Shown here one piece after another: positions 26,509 through 35,338 of a stretch of DNA of 64,000 nucleotides. The position numbers were made by a program, and so were the translations under genes. The stretch's first letter is position 1, and each line of letters opens with the position of its first letter. The notes under the pieces were generated by a model that worked only from the letters and a program-made list of their open reading frames with translations, was not told the origin of the DNA and ran no database searches. Source of the DNA: Pseudomonas putida (GTDB lineage Bacteria > Pseudomonadota > Gammaproteobacteria > Pseudomonadales > Pseudomonadaceae); the NCBI RefSeq assembly GCF_002906855.1, contig NZ_MINI01000038.1, forward strand, positions 1 to 64,000, read 5' to 3'.

Positions 26509-26522
26509 TTCGGAAATCCGAA
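26509..26522. promoter_or_regulatory. AauR-type activator site upstream of gltP
   Basis: TTCGG-AAAT-CCGAA matches the TTCGG-N4-CCGAA inverted repeat reported for AauR, the NtrC-type regulator of acidic amino acid uptake in P. putida. It is upstream of the candidate sigma-54 promoter, as expected. Confidence 0.65.
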
Positions 26523-26965
26523 CAAGACCAAACCGCCATATTTCGGCAGTTTTGGCGGTATGCAGGGGAGGATGAAGACGGCCTGTTCGACAATCCGAAT
26601 GGCCGAAATGCCACTTGGGCGACCGCCATACCGGGCGAAAAAAAAATGATGTACGGTCAAGACAAAATGTGTCTTGGAGGTGAGCACCTGAAAGGAATCA
26701 GCAAAAGGGGAGATGGCGCCTCGGAAGCCAGGCCCGGTTGCGGTGTTTGTCAGACACACCCGACCTGAAGCTTCCGATTCTGCCTTTTCCTGACCCGGCC
26801 CAATGCTGGAGGTACTCCCTGTACCCCTAGGCCACTCCGATCCTGCAACAATCAGAACAGCCCGGCCCCCTGGTCATGCGCTGCCCCTCCTCGGGGCGGC
26901 GCATCATAGAAGCGAGAAAGATAAAAAGGTTCCGCTTCCATTACATGACAGCGCGCGACCGCTGG

Positions 26966-27439
26966 TCAGTACCAATTCGGGTCACGCTTGAGTTGCTCCT
27001 GCAACATCGCCTTCATGCCGTCGTCCGGCTCACCCAGCCAGCGGTACTGCGCATGGCGGGTTGGCGATTTGTCACTCGGCAAGCCTTCGGGCACTTCCAC
27101 CAGCATCCCGTAGGCGTCGTCCTTGTCCCAACTGAACGCGACGATCAGGCGCTTGTAAGTGCAGTTCTGCGGTGACTCGCACAACGGGCCGACCAGATAC
27201 TTGTCGCCGTCTTCGGTCACTGCGGACATCTGCTCCTGGCCGCTGCCGCTCAGGTTGATCACCCAGTCAGGCAAGCGTTCCTCGCCCTTGATCGTGTCTT
27301 GCCAAGTTTCCCGGTATTCGGGGTCCGAGCCGAGCAACTGCTCGACACGGACCTGGCCATCATTGGCCGCCAGCACCGCTGCACTACCGCCCGACATCAA
27401 GGCAGCGGCAGCCAGGGCTGCATATAGCTTCCTGCTCAT
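26966..27439 (-). CDS. ivy: Ivy family inhibitor of vertebrate lysozyme
   Basis: 157 aa periplasmic protein. Signal peptide (MSRKLYAALAAAALMSGGSAAVLA) and the Ivy fold core CESPQNCTYKRLIVAFSWDKDDAYGMLVEVP. The CxxxxxC loop is the inhibitory loop that in E. coli Ivy inserts into the lysozyme active site; here its sequence is ESPQN rather than KPHD-like. It protects cell wall from lysozyme or from the cell's own lytic transglycosylases. ATG 27439 begins two bases after the preceding DUF1328 stop, with its ribosome site GAGG inside that gene. It matches P. aeruginosa PA5481. Confidence 0.88.
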   Translation of the reverse strand: MSRKLYAALAAAALMSGGSAAVLAANDGQVRVEQLLGSDPEYRETWQDTIKGEERLPDWVINLSGSGQEQMSAVTEDGDKYLVGPLCESPQNCTYKRLIVAFSWDKDDAYGMLVEVPEGLPSDKSPTRHAQYRWLGEPDDGMKAMLQEQLKRDPNWY

Positions 27440-27441
27440 TT

Positions 27442-27603
27442 TCAACCTCGACCACGTCCAAAGAAGAAGGAAGCTACGAACAGGACCAGGAAGACAATGA
27501 ACAGGATCTTCGCGATACCCGTAGCGGCGCCAGCGATACCACCGAAGCCGAGCACAGCGGCAACAATGGCGATGATGAGGAAAGTGACAGCCCAGCTAAG
27601 CAT
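27442..27603 (-). CDS. DUF1328 (UPF0391) small membrane protein
   Basis: 53 aa, two predicted helices: [20 protein letters not shown], then [19 protein letters not shown], ending in a basic GRGRG tail. This is the DUF1328 family, common in pseudomonads and often stress-induced. ATG 27603 follows AAGGAG. It is coupled to ivy downstream and lies 42 bases after the 97-aa gene, so the three are probably co-transcribed. Function unknown. Confidence 0.88.
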   Translation of the reverse strand: MLSWAVTFLIIAIVAAVLGFGGIAGAATGIAKILFIVFLVLFVASFFFGRGRG

Positions 27604-27645
27604 GATGCTTCTCCTTTCTTTTTTGAAATCGGTCAGGCCAGCGTC

Positions 27646-27939
27646 TCAGAACACCCAGCGCTGCTGGGGCGCGACGTTATCCACAGTGGCCGGAGAGTTA
27701 TTGGCGGCAGGCCGCTGCCCTACAGGCTCGGCGGCTTTTACCAAGGTGTTGGCGCGGCTTGCCTGAATCTGCGTCAGCAGCGCGGTTTGCGCTGCCACCT
27801 GATCGGCCAGGCGCGCGGTCTGCCAGCTGTAATAGAAGAGGCCAGCGGCCAAGGTCAGCAGCAACGCCATGCCAAGGATCAAGAACTGGCGCACAGGCAG
27901 TGCGGCATTCAGCGAGCGGTTGACGGATTGGCGGTTCAT
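27646..27939 (-). CDS. Small single-helix membrane protein of unknown function
   Basis: 97 aa. One hydrophobic helix (about residues 18-38, FLILGMALLLTLAAGLFYY) between a basic, Asn-rich N-terminus and a Gln/Ala-rich, presumably periplasmic, coiled-coil tail. I know no named family. ATG 27939 follows AGGAG. It is the first gene after the sigma-54-like promoter and precedes DUF1328 and ivy. Position suggests an envelope-stress role. Confidence 0.75.
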   Translation of the reverse strand: MNRQSVNRSLNAALPVRQFLILGMALLLTLAAGLFYYSWQTARLADQVAAQTALLTQIQASRANTLVKAAEPVGQRPAANNSPATVDNVAPQQRWVF

Positions 27940-27987
27940 GCCGGCTTCTCCTGCTGTAATTTTTCTGTTCAAACCTGAACAAGTATT

Positions 27988-28003
27988 TGCAGCCTGCATG
28001 CCA
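27988..28003 (-). promoter_or_regulatory. Candidate sigma-54 promoter for the Ivy operon
   Basis: Leftward sequence TGGCATGCAGGCTGCA agrees closely with TGGCACG-N4-TTGCA, and the GG-N10-GC spacing is exact. It ends about 48 bases before the first start codon. Repeated TCGTGCA-type motifs lie upstream at 28050-28115. Confidence 0.6.
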
Positions 28004-28049
28004 GCCCGGCAATTCAAATAAAATGCTTATAAATCAATCACTTAACCGT

Positions 28050-28115
28050 ATTGCACAATGCCGTTGAGGACGTATCCTGCACGATGCCCCTGCTGGGGTC
28101 GTGCGAATTGCACGA
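28050..28115. promoter_or_regulatory. TCGTGCA-type repeats upstream of the sigma-54-like promoter
   Basis: Three copies are visible on the minus strand: TCGTGCAATTCG (inside the palindrome TCGTGC-N5-GCACGA at 28099-28115), TCGTGCAGGATACG (around 28073-28086) and TTGTGCAATACG (28049-28060). Position and repetition are those expected of an enhancer for an NtrC-type activator. The protein that binds is unknown. Confidence 0.5.
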
Positions 28116-28116
28116 T

Positions 28117-28938
28117 TCAACCCTCGACCTTGATCGCCACTTTCAGCAGATCGGCGTCGACGCCCCGCACCCCGGTGATCTGGCTGGCGATATCCACTGC
28201 GATGGTCTTCTGCTCGCTGCTGACCACCTCACCGGTCAGCCGGACCATGCCTTGTTCGCTGGCCACCTTGATGTTCAGGCCGTCCAGATTGCGGCTGAAG
28301 CGCAAGCTGGTCTGAATCTTGTCGACCACCCAGCCGTCGCTCGGCTGCGGCCCGCTCGAAGCGTCAACGGGGGTTTCCCTTGCCTTCGCCATGGCTGCGG
28401 AGTCCATGCTGACGAGGTTGTTGACCAGGTGCACGCCGTCGGTGGTGCGCGCCACCACGCCCGCCAGCTCCTTGGCCTCGGCACTGTCGACTTTTCCACG
28501 CAATGTCACTACGCCGTTTTCGCTTTGCACCTCGATAGGTGATTTCTGCGTGGCCTTGCTCCACAGCAATCGGGCGCGGATCACCGCCGCCAAGGTCGCA
28601 TCCTCCAACCGCTGGGCGTAGGCACGCAGCTCCAGCGGGTGCTCGACCAGTTCGGCGTTGACCCGCAACTGGTTATCGACCTGCTCGATACCCCGTGTGG
28701 CCAGGGCCACCTGCTCGGCCAGCTCACGCTCGACGCCGTTCTCGACTTCACCGGAAAGGCGAGCCCGCTGGCCATCGACCTGGACCTTGATGCGGAACGG
28801 GTTGAGCATCTGGTTGAGGGCCAACGCGGTTTGCAGCGAGCCCTCCAGGCGAGCGTCCTGAACAGGGTCGGCTGACGCAGGCGTGCAAACGGACAGTAGG
28901 GTGACCGCCAACACGACCATTCGGATGGTAGGGGACAC
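28117..28938 (-). CDS. Periplasmic protein with three BON domains
   Basis: 273 aa. A signal peptide is followed by three BON modules at about residues 27-100, 110-180 and 200-270. Each has the GxVxLxGxV pattern (ARLSGEVENG; GVVTLRGKVDS; GMVRLTGEVVS). BON proteins such as OsmY bind phospholipid and protect the envelope under osmotic stress. I start at GTG 28938, which follows AAAGGAGG at ideal spacing. Lies between the Ivy operon and algB. Confidence 0.86.
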   Translation of the reverse strand: MSPTIRMVVLAVTLLSVCTPASADPVQDARLEGSLQTALALNQMLNPFRIKVQVDGQRARLSGEVENGVERELAEQVALATRGIEQVDNQLRVNAELVEHPLELRAYAQRLEDATLAAVIRARLLWSKATQKSPIEVQSENGVVTLRGKVDSAEAKELAGVVARTTDGVHLVNNLVSMDSAAMAKARETPVDASSGPQPSDGWVVDKIQTSLRFSRNLDGLNIKVASEQGMVRLTGEVVSSEQKTIAVDIASQITGVRGVDADLLKVAIKVEG

Positions 28939-29147
28939 AGGAGTACCTCCTTTAAATGGCAAAAGCAGAAAATCGTCGCAACCAATGTGCCAGCGCGCAG
29001 CTCTAAGAAAATCATCGAGATATCCGGCATTACGGTACGGCTTGGCCATTAGCTAGCATGCAAAGGACAGATTCCTTCACAATTGACCGTGCAACTTGCC
29101 CGATTTTTCCCACACTAATTGAAGAACTATCCGAAGGAGCGCAGGAA

Positions 29148-30494
29148 ATGGAATCAGCCCAGGACAACCAAGGCCGCATTCTGCTGGTGGATGACGAGTC
29201 CGCGATCCTGCGCACCTTCCGCTACTGCCTTGAAGACGAAGGCTACAGCGTGGCTACGGCCAACAGTGCTGCGCAGGCCGAGGCCTTGCTGCAGCGCCAA
29301 GTGTTCGACCTGTGCTTCCTCGACCTGCGCCTGGGCGAGGACAACGGTCTCGATGTGCTGGCGCAGATGCGTATTCAGGCACCCTGGATGCGCGTGGTGA
29401 TCGTCACCGCCCATTCGGCGATCGACACTGCCGTCGATGCCATCCAGGCCGGTGCCGCCGATTACCTGGTCAAACCCTGCAGCCCCGACCAGCTTCGCCT
29501 GGCCACCGCCAAGCAGTTGGAAGTCCGTCAGCTCTCTGCGCGTCTTGAGGCCCTTGAAGGCGAAGTGCGCAAACCCAAGGACGGCCTCGACTCGCACAGC
29601 CCGGCGATGATGGCCGTGCTGGAAACCGCCCGCCAGGTGGCCACCACCGATGCCAACATCCTCATTCTCGGCGAGTCGGGTACCGGCAAGGGCGAGCTGG
29701 CCCGCGCCATCCACGGCTGGAGCAAGCGGGCCCGCAAGGCCTGCGTGACCATCAACTGCCCGTCGCTGAACGCCGAACTGATGGAGAGTGAATTGTTCGG
29801 CCATACCCGCGGGGCATTCACCGGCGCCAGCGAAAGCACCTTGGGTCGCGTCAACCAGGCGGACGGCGGCACGCTGTTCCTCGATGAAATCGGCGATTTC
29901 CCCCTGACCTTGCAGCCCAAGCTGCTGCGCTTCATCCAGGACAAGGAATACGAGCGGGTAGGCGACCCGGTCACCCGACGAGCCGACGTGCGCATTCTCG
30001 CCGCGACCAACCTCAACCTTGACGACATGGTGCGCGAGAACCGCTTTCGCGAAGACCTGCTGTACCGCCTGAATGTCATCACCCTGCACCTGCCGCCGCT
30101 GCGCGAGCGCAGCGAGGACATCCTGACCCTGGCAGACCGCTTCCTGGCCCGCTTCGTCAAGGAATACTCACGCCCGGCCCGTGGCTTCAGCGAAGAGGCG
30201 CGCAGCGCGCTGCTCAACTACCGCTGGCCGGGCAACATCCGCGAGCTGCGCAACGTGATTGAACGCGCCAGCATCATCTGCCCCCAGGAGCGCGTGGAAA
30301 TCAGCCACCTGGGAATGGGCGAACAACCGGCAGGCAATGCGCCTCGGGTAGGCGCAGCCTTGAGCCTGGATGAGCTGGAACGCGCGCACATCGGCGCCGT
30401 GCTGGCTACCAGCGACACTCTCGATCAGGCTGCCAAGACCCTCGGTATCGACGCCTCCACGCTCTACCGCAAGCGCAAGCAGTACAACCTGTGA
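29148..30494 (+). CDS. algB: Two-component response regulator AlgB (NtrC family)
   Basis: 448 aa. Receiver domain with phosphoacceptor Asp59 (CFLDLRLGED), central AAA+ domain with GESGTGKGELAR (glycine where most relatives have glutamate), GAFTGA sigma-54 contact loop and GGTLFLDEIGDF, and a C-terminal Fis-type helix-turn-helix (LDQAAKTLGIDASTLYRKRKQ). In P. aeruginosa AlgB activates alginate synthesis and represses quorum-related genes. It is followed by kinB with a four-base overlap. The ATG at 29148 gives nearly the same length as PAO1 AlgB. Confidence 0.95.
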   Translation: MESAQDNQGRILLVDDESAILRTFRYCLEDEGYSVATANSAAQAEALLQRQVFDLCFLDLRLGEDNGLDVLAQMRIQAPWMRVVIVTAHSAIDTAVDAIQAGAADYLVKPCSPDQLRLATAKQLEVRQLSARLEALEGEVRKPKDGLDSHSPAMMAVLETARQVATTDANILILGESGTGKGELARAIHGWSKRARKACVTINCPSLNAELMESELFGHTRGAFTGASESTLGRVNQADGGTLFLDEIGDFPLTLQPKLLRFIQDKEYERVGDPVTRRADVRILAATNLNLDDMVRENRFREDLLYRLNVITLHLPPLRERSEDILTLADRFLARFVKEYSRPARGFSEEARSALLNYRWPGNIRELRNVIERASIICPQERVEISHLGMGEQPAGNAPRVGAALSLDELERAHIGAVLATSDTLDQAAKTLGIDASTLYRKRKQYNL

Positions 30495-32269
30495 GGCTGC
30501 CGATGAAGCTGCGCACGCGGCTGTTCCTCAGTATCTCGGCCCTGGTGACCGTGGCCCTGCTGGGCTTGTTGCTGGGGTTGGTGAGCGTGCTGCAGATGGC
30601 CACGGTGCAGCAGCAGTCAGTGCGCGAAACCACCAGCGCGCTGGAAGTGGGCCTGAAGCTGCGGCAGAACCTCGGCGAACAACTGACCCTGCTACTGGAC
30701 GAAAACACCGCTCGGGACAACCTGCGCCCCCTGCAGGACAATTTCCAGGAGCTGCTCAACCAGGGGCTGGCGCAAGGCGGTGAGCGCACCGGCTTCAGCA
30801 AGGCCAGCAGCAACTACCAGGCCTTCATCCAGGCTTACCGCGACAGCCCGGCGCCAGCCCGCAGCATGGGCGTTGAACAACCACTGGGCGCAGCATTCAA
30901 CCAGGTGCGTACCGACCTGATCGACTCGCACAAACAAGCCCTCGACTTCATGACCCGCAGCGAAGAGCACACCCGTGACCGCGCCCTGCTGGTCAGCGGG
31001 ATACTCAGCCTGGTGGGGCTGGTGGTGCTGGTGCTTGGTTTCGTCACTGCGCACAACATCGCCCGCCGCTTCGGCCAGCCGATCGAAGCCTTGGCCAAGG
31101 CCGCCGACCAGCTCGGCAAGGGTGATTTCGACATCACCTTGCCGGTCACCCAGGCCATCGAGCTGAACCAGCTGACACGCCGCTTCGGGCTGATGGCCGA
31201 CGCCCTGCGCAAGCACCAGGCAACCAATGTCGATGAACTGCTGGCTGGCCAGCAGCGTCTGCAGGCTGTGCTCGACAGCATTGACGATGGTTTGCTGATC
31301 ATCAACCGCCAAGGGCAGCTGGAGCACCTCAACCCGGTCGCCCAGCGGCAGCTGGGCTGGAGCGACAGCCGGGTCGGCAGTGGCCTGGCCGAGGCCCTGC
31401 AGCGCCCGGAGCTGGAGCAACAGCTGCGCCAGGTACTGCGCGGTGGCAGCCTGGATCGGCCACCGGCAGACCTGAGCATCGAGGTTGATGAAGAATCTCG
31501 CCTGCTGACCTACAGCCTGACCCCCGTCAGTCACCCGCAAGGGCCGATTCTGGGCGCGGTAATGGTCTTGCACGATGTCACCGAGCAACGCGCCTTCGAA
31601 CGTGTGCGCAGTGAGTTCGTGCTGCGTGCTTCCCATGAATTACGCACACCGGTCACAGGCATGCACATGGCATTCGGCCTGCTACGCGAGCGCTTGAAAT
31701 TCCCGCCCGAGGCTCGCGAAAGCGATCTGCTGGAGACCATCGGCGAAGAAATGCAGCGCCTGACCCAACTGATCAACGACCTGCTCAACTTCTCGCGCTA
31801 CCAGAGCGGCCTGCAGAAGCTCGAGCTTGCCCCATGCGCCATCGACGAACTGCTCGACAGGGCGCAGACGCGCTTCAGCGAACTGGCCGCCAACAAGCAG
31901 ATCGAGCTGATCAAGGCCCTGGAACCACCACTGCCGCGTATCCAGGCCGACGTGGCGCAACTCGACCGGGTGCTGGACAACCTGCTGCACAACGCCATCC
32001 GCCATACCGCCAGTGGCGGGCGGATCCGCCTGCATGCGCGGCGGCACGCGGAGCGGGTGATCATCAGTGTCGAGGACAATGGTGAAGGCATTGCCTACGG
32101 GCAGCAGGGGCGGATCTTCGAACCGTTCGTACAGGTGGGGCGCAAGAAAGGCGGCGCCGGGTTGGGGCTGGCACTGTGCAAGGAGATCGTGCAGTTGCAT
32201 GGCGGGCGCATGGGCGTGTTTTCCCGGCCAGGACAGGGCACGCAGTTCTACATGGCCCTGCCAGTCTGA
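30491..32269 (+). CDS. kinB: Sensor histidine kinase KinB
   Basis: 592 aa membrane kinase partnered with AlgB. Two helices (about 11-35 and 166-186) flank a periplasmic helical sensor region. Then HAMP (about 187-240), PAS (250-365), HisKA with His382 in SHELRTPVTG, and HATPase with DNLLHNAIRH and GGAGLGLALCKEIV. In P. aeruginosa the conserved proline after this histidine matters for phosphatase activity, and it is present here. GTG 30491 overlaps algB's stop; ATG 30503 after GAGG is an alternative. Convergent with the EAL gene, 12 bases apart. Confidence 0.94.
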   Translation: MRLPMKLRTRLFLSISALVTVALLGLLLGLVSVLQMATVQQQSVRETTSALEVGLKLRQNLGEQLTLLLDENTARDNLRPLQDNFQELLNQGLAQGGERTGFSKASSNYQAFIQAYRDSPAPARSMGVEQPLGAAFNQVRTDLIDSHKQALDFMTRSEEHTRDRALLVSGILSLVGLVVLVLGFVTAHNIARRFGQPIEALAKAADQLGKGDFDITLPVTQAIELNQLTRRFGLMADALRKHQATNVDELLAGQQRLQAVLDSIDDGLLIINRQGQLEHLNPVAQRQLGWSDSRVGSGLAEALQRPELEQQLRQVLRGGSLDRPPADLSIEVDEESRLLTYSLTPVSHPQGPILGAVMVLHDVTEQRAFERVRSEFVLRASHELRTPVTGMHMAFGLLRERLKFPPEARESDLLETIGEEMQRLTQLINDLLNFSRYQSGLQKLELAPCAIDELLDRAQTRFSELAANKQIELIKALEPPLPRIQADVAQLDRVLDNLLHNAIRHTASGGRIRLHARRHAERVIISVEDNGEGIAYGQQGRIFEPFVQVGRKKGGAGLGLALCKEIVQLHGGRMGVFSRPGQGTQFYMALPV

Positions 32270-32281
32270 CTTTATCCGTGC

Positions 32282-33901
32282 TCAAGGCTCATCATCGATC
32301 CGCGCCCGCCGTGGTTGCCGGCCGCGGGTCACCAGCTCGGCGAACTGCCGGGCATTGAGCGGATGGGCAAACAACCAGCCCTGCCCGTAATTCACCCCCT
32401 CGCTGTTGAGCAGCACCGCCTGCGCCTCGCATTCGATGCCCTCGGCAATCACCCGCAGGTGCAGGTCATGGGCCATGCGAATGATATGCGGCGCCACACC
32501 GCTGCTGGCGGCGTCGTGGCCCAGGGCATCGATGAACGCTTTGTCGATCTTCAGGCAGTCCACCGGCAAGGTCTGCAGGTAGGCCAGGCTGCAATAGCCC
32601 GTGCCGAAGTCGTCGATCAGCACTTGATGCCCGACCGCACGCAGGGCTTGCAGATTATCCCGCGCCACCACCACGTCGATCAGCCCGCGCTCGGTGACTT
32701 CAAAGGCAATCTGGCTGGCAGCGACGCGGTGCAATGCCAGCAGTCGCGCTGCCACCCGGCCAATGCGCGGCACCATCACATCGCAGGCCGCCAGGTTCAC
32801 CGAGATGTAAAGATTGCGATGTGAGCGCAGCAGCTGACCCAGTTGCTCAAGCACGCGTTGCAGCACGAAATCGGTGATCTGGCGGATCTGCCCGGTGTTT
32901 TCCGCCAGTGGAATGAACAGATCCGGGCTGGTCAGCGAACCGTCCGGGCGGCGCCAGCGCACCAGGGCCTCGGCACCAACGCAGCGACGGCTGTCAAGCT
33001 CGATGATCGGTTGATACAGCACCTGCAGCTCGCCCCGGCGCAAGGCATTCTGCAGTTCCGAACTCATCGAACGCCGCTGCAGGATCAGCTGCAGCACCAG
33101 CCAGCCGATGCAGCAGGCCGCCAGCACACTGCCCGGGAACAGCAGCCAGAGCATGCCGTTCATGCGTAAAGGCAGGCTGGCCCGCGGTGCAATCAGCACC
33201 AGTTGGTAGTCCGGCGACTTGGTCGGCATCCGATAAACCAGCCGATCGCGCAGTTCGAACAAAGCCTTCTGGCTGGGCGGTGGCCAGCCACTGGTCGGCG
33301 GCCAGGCCTGGGGCGGGCCCAGCACAGGGATTGCACGGGTGCCATTATCCAGCACCACCAACAAGCTGCCACCCGGTGGCAGATCGACCACATCAGTCAG
33401 GTGCCCACGTGAGGTGGAAACCAGGAAGTTGCCCCGCGCCAGCATCAAGGCAGCAAGGTTTTCGTTGGGTTCAGTGGTGGTATTGAGCCAGTAGCTATAG
33501 GTCGGGCCCTGGATATCCGGCGCGCGCGTTGGCACGAAAGCCCTGGCCCCACCCCGGTTGGAGCAGGCGACATTGGCATCCACATAAGCTGCTTCATAAA
33601 TGAAGCGCGAACCCAGGCCGACCTGCTGCAACACCGAGATCATCGCCGGGCTGCAGCCGCGCAGCGACTGCGCCTGCAGTTCGTCGACGCCCTCGCGCAA
33701 CTGGCCGAACACCTGCTCCAGGCGGTCGAGAAAGCGCTCGCCCTGGGCGTTCATCTGCGCGCTCTCGCTTTCCTTCATCTGCTGCAGCGCAATACCGATG
33801 CTGGCGGTCAGCAATACTGCGGCGCTGGCCAACGCTGTCAGGGAGGCCAGCATCCAGGGGCGGTAAAAAAATTGGCGCAATGCAGAAATCAGGGCAGACA
33901 T
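32282..33901 (-). CDS. CSS-motif EAL phosphodiesterase of cyclic di-GMP
   Basis: 539 aa. Two helices bracket a periplasmic domain of the CSS class (residues about 25-240, with SLRGCSPAM and its paired Cys VACSN). The cytoplasmic EAL domain (about 275-525) looks active: EALVRWRRPDG, metal/substrate Asn in ISVNLAA and DDFGTGYCSLAYLQ with KIDKAFID. Members of this class degrade c-di-GMP under control of periplasmic disulphide formation by DsbA/DsbB; dsbA is encoded 4.3 kb away. ATG 33901 is used; ATG 33910 is possible. Confidence 0.88.
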   Translation of the reverse strand: MSALISALRQFFYRPWMLASLTALASAAVLLTASIGIALQQMKESESAQMNAQGERFLDRLEQVFGQLREGVDELQAQSLRGCSPAMISVLQQVGLGSRFIYEAAYVDANVACSNRGGARAFVPTRAPDIQGPTYSYWLNTTTEPNENLAALMLARGNFLVSTSRGHLTDVVDLPPGGSLLVVLDNGTRAIPVLGPPQAWPPTSGWPPPSQKALFELRDRLVYRMPTKSPDYQLVLIAPRASLPLRMNGMLWLLFPGSVLAACCIGWLVLQLILQRRSMSSELQNALRRGELQVLYQPIIELDSRRCVGAEALVRWRRPDGSLTSPDLFIPLAENTGQIRQITDFVLQRVLEQLGQLLRSHRNLYISVNLAACDVMVPRIGRVAARLLALHRVAASQIAFEVTERGLIDVVVARDNLQALRAVGHQVLIDDFGTGYCSLAYLQTLPVDCLKIDKAFIDALGHDAASSGVAPHIIRMAHDLHLRVIAEGIECEAQAVLLNSEGVNYGQGWLFAHPLNARQFAELVTRGRQPRRARIDDEP

Positions 33902-33983
33902 GGGCAGCATCCAGTTGATTAACAAGGTATAGCAACTGGAATGAGAATCGGCTTTGCCGTTTGGCGCCCGAATGCAACTCTCT

Positions 33984-34760
33984 TTAACGCATGCGGTTGA
34001 GCACCGATAACATGGCTGCGGTCTGCGCGTCCGGCATGCCGTCGAAACGCTGCGGACGGAAGTGCATCTGGAAGGCGGCGATGACGTTGCGCGTGGCGAC
34101 ATCGAGCTGCCCGGTCTGCTCGATGGCATAGCCAAAGCGCGCCAGTTCCTGCTGGTACCAGCCGATGGTCGGTGGGTTGAGGTTGAAATAGGCCTGCTGG
34201 CGCGCTACGGCATTGGCTTCGGGCCAGACGCCGAGGCCTGCATCCGCCAGACGCTTCCAGGGGAACAACGGGCCAGGGTCGAGCTTGCGTGCGGGGGCGA
34301 TGTCGCTGTGCCCGATGATGTGCCGCGGCTCGATGTTGTTGCGCTTGACGATGTCCTTGAGCAAGGCGATCAACGACTGGATCTGCGCCTCGCTGTAGGG
34401 GTACCAGACGCGGCCATTGGCGGTATCGTCGAACCCTGGGTTGACGATCTCGATGCCGATGGAGCTGGAGTTCAGCCAGGTCCGCCCCTGCCACTGGCTG
34501 TCACCGGCATGCCAGGCGCGACGGTTCTCGTCGACCAGCTGGTAGACCGTGCCCGGGCCGTCGCCAATCAGATAGTGGGCGCTGACCTCGCCATGGGTCA
34601 GCAATGCCAGCGAACGCTCCAGCGAAGCATTGGTGTAATGCAGGACGACGAATTGGATACGGTTGTCCTGATTGGCGGAAGGGTGGCTGCGGTCGATGCG
34701 CAGGCCGGTAGAGCATCCGGCAAGAATTAGGAGCAGAAGCCCGGCAAAAAGCGTTTTCAT
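33984..34760 (-). CDS. ampDh2: N-acetylmuramoyl-L-alanine amidase (AmpDh2-type lipoprotein)
   Basis: 258 aa. Lipobox LAGC near residue 16 indicates an envelope lipoprotein. The amidase_2 fold follows: VVLHYTNAS (zinc His), ENRRAWHAGDSQW, SIGIEIVN (catalytic Glu) and IIGHSDIAPARKLDPGPLFPW (second zinc His, Asp). C-terminal about 65 residues form a peptidoglycan-binding domain. It cuts the amide between MurNAc and stem peptide during recycling or turnover. Context matches P. aeruginosa PA5485. ATG 34760 is favoured because it directly starts the signal peptide. Confidence 0.88.
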   Translation of the reverse strand: MKTLFAGLLLLILAGCSTGLRIDRSHPSANQDNRIQFVVLHYTNASLERSLALLTHGEVSAHYLIGDGPGTVYQLVDENRRAWHAGDSQWQGRTWLNSSSIGIEIVNPGFDDTANGRVWYPYSEAQIQSLIALLKDIVKRNNIEPRHIIGHSDIAPARKLDPGPLFPWKRLADAGLGVWPEANAVARQQAYFNLNPPTIGWYQQELARFGYAIEQTGQLDVATRNVIAAFQMHFRPQRFDGMPDAQTAAMLSVLNRMR

Positions 34761-34847
34761 GGCAGAGGAGCACATCGTTAGGGTCATTGACGACAGTGCT
34801 ACAGTATAACGTGCTCCTCCGGTTTGCGTGCTTCCGCCGGCGAAATG

Positions 34848-35243
34848 TCAGAGGCTGCACATCACCAGGAACTCCAGCGAGTTGTCAGCGCTCGCCCCCT
34901 GCTTGTCGACCAGCTGGGTCATCACATCGACCTTCTCGGCCAGAGGCTTGCCAATCACCTTCGCTTGCCCATGCAATTGCCGCTCATAAGTGCTGGCATC
35001 GATTGGCGAAACACTGCAAAAGCCGGGGTCCTTTTGCACGATTCGCGTGTTCAGCTTCAGCTTGTACAGGCTGAAGTAATTATCCTGTGGCAGGTGATCG
35101 ACTTCGGTTATCCACTGCGGCCACTGCCTGAGCACCTTGCCATCTGCCGACACATGGGCCGTCAACAGGTCATCATTGGCGAAGGCGGCACCCTGGAAAG
35201 CCGCGCCCAAGGCGAGCATCACGAGACCATTTCTCATCTTCAT
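34848..35243 (-). CDS. Exported hypothetical protein
   Basis: 131 aa. Signal peptide (MRNGLVMLALGAAFQGAAFA) then a mature part containing two cysteines, one in PGFCSVSP and one near the end (VMCSL), that could bond. No family recognised. It lies between ampDh2 and the GGDEF gene in the same direction, and the position matches PA5486 in P. aeruginosa. ATG 35243 follows GGAG. Confidence 0.75.
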   Translation of the reverse strand: MKMRNGLVMLALGAAFQGAAFANDDLLTAHVSADGKVLRQWPQWITEVDHLPQDNYFSLYKLKLNTRIVQKDPGFCSVSPIDASTYERQLHGQAKVIGKPLAEKVDVMTQLVDKQGASADNSLEFLVMCSL

Positions 35244-35338
35244 CTTTCTACTCCGGTCTGATCGACTTTGCCGGCCTGAAAATCAGGTAGGCGGGGTCTC
35301 ATTGTCAGAATCAGGCAGGGATTGGATGGGGTATCTAT

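Larger units (their letters stand above)
26237..26965. other. Gene-free region between ivy and gltP
   Basis: 729 bases without a credible gene. It holds the gltP promoter and activator site. An inverted repeat at 26876-26904 (ATGCGCTGCCCC / GGGGCGGCGCAT), 62 bases beyond the ivy stop, could end the ivy transcript but has no T-run. A 90-codon frame at 26496-26768 has no ribosome site or protein-like composition and is not called. The right half has no recognisable signal. Confidence 0.6.

Noticed and set aside
26496..26768. 90-codon frame upstream of gltP
   Set aside because: No ribosome site, atypical composition and overlap with the activator region of gltP.
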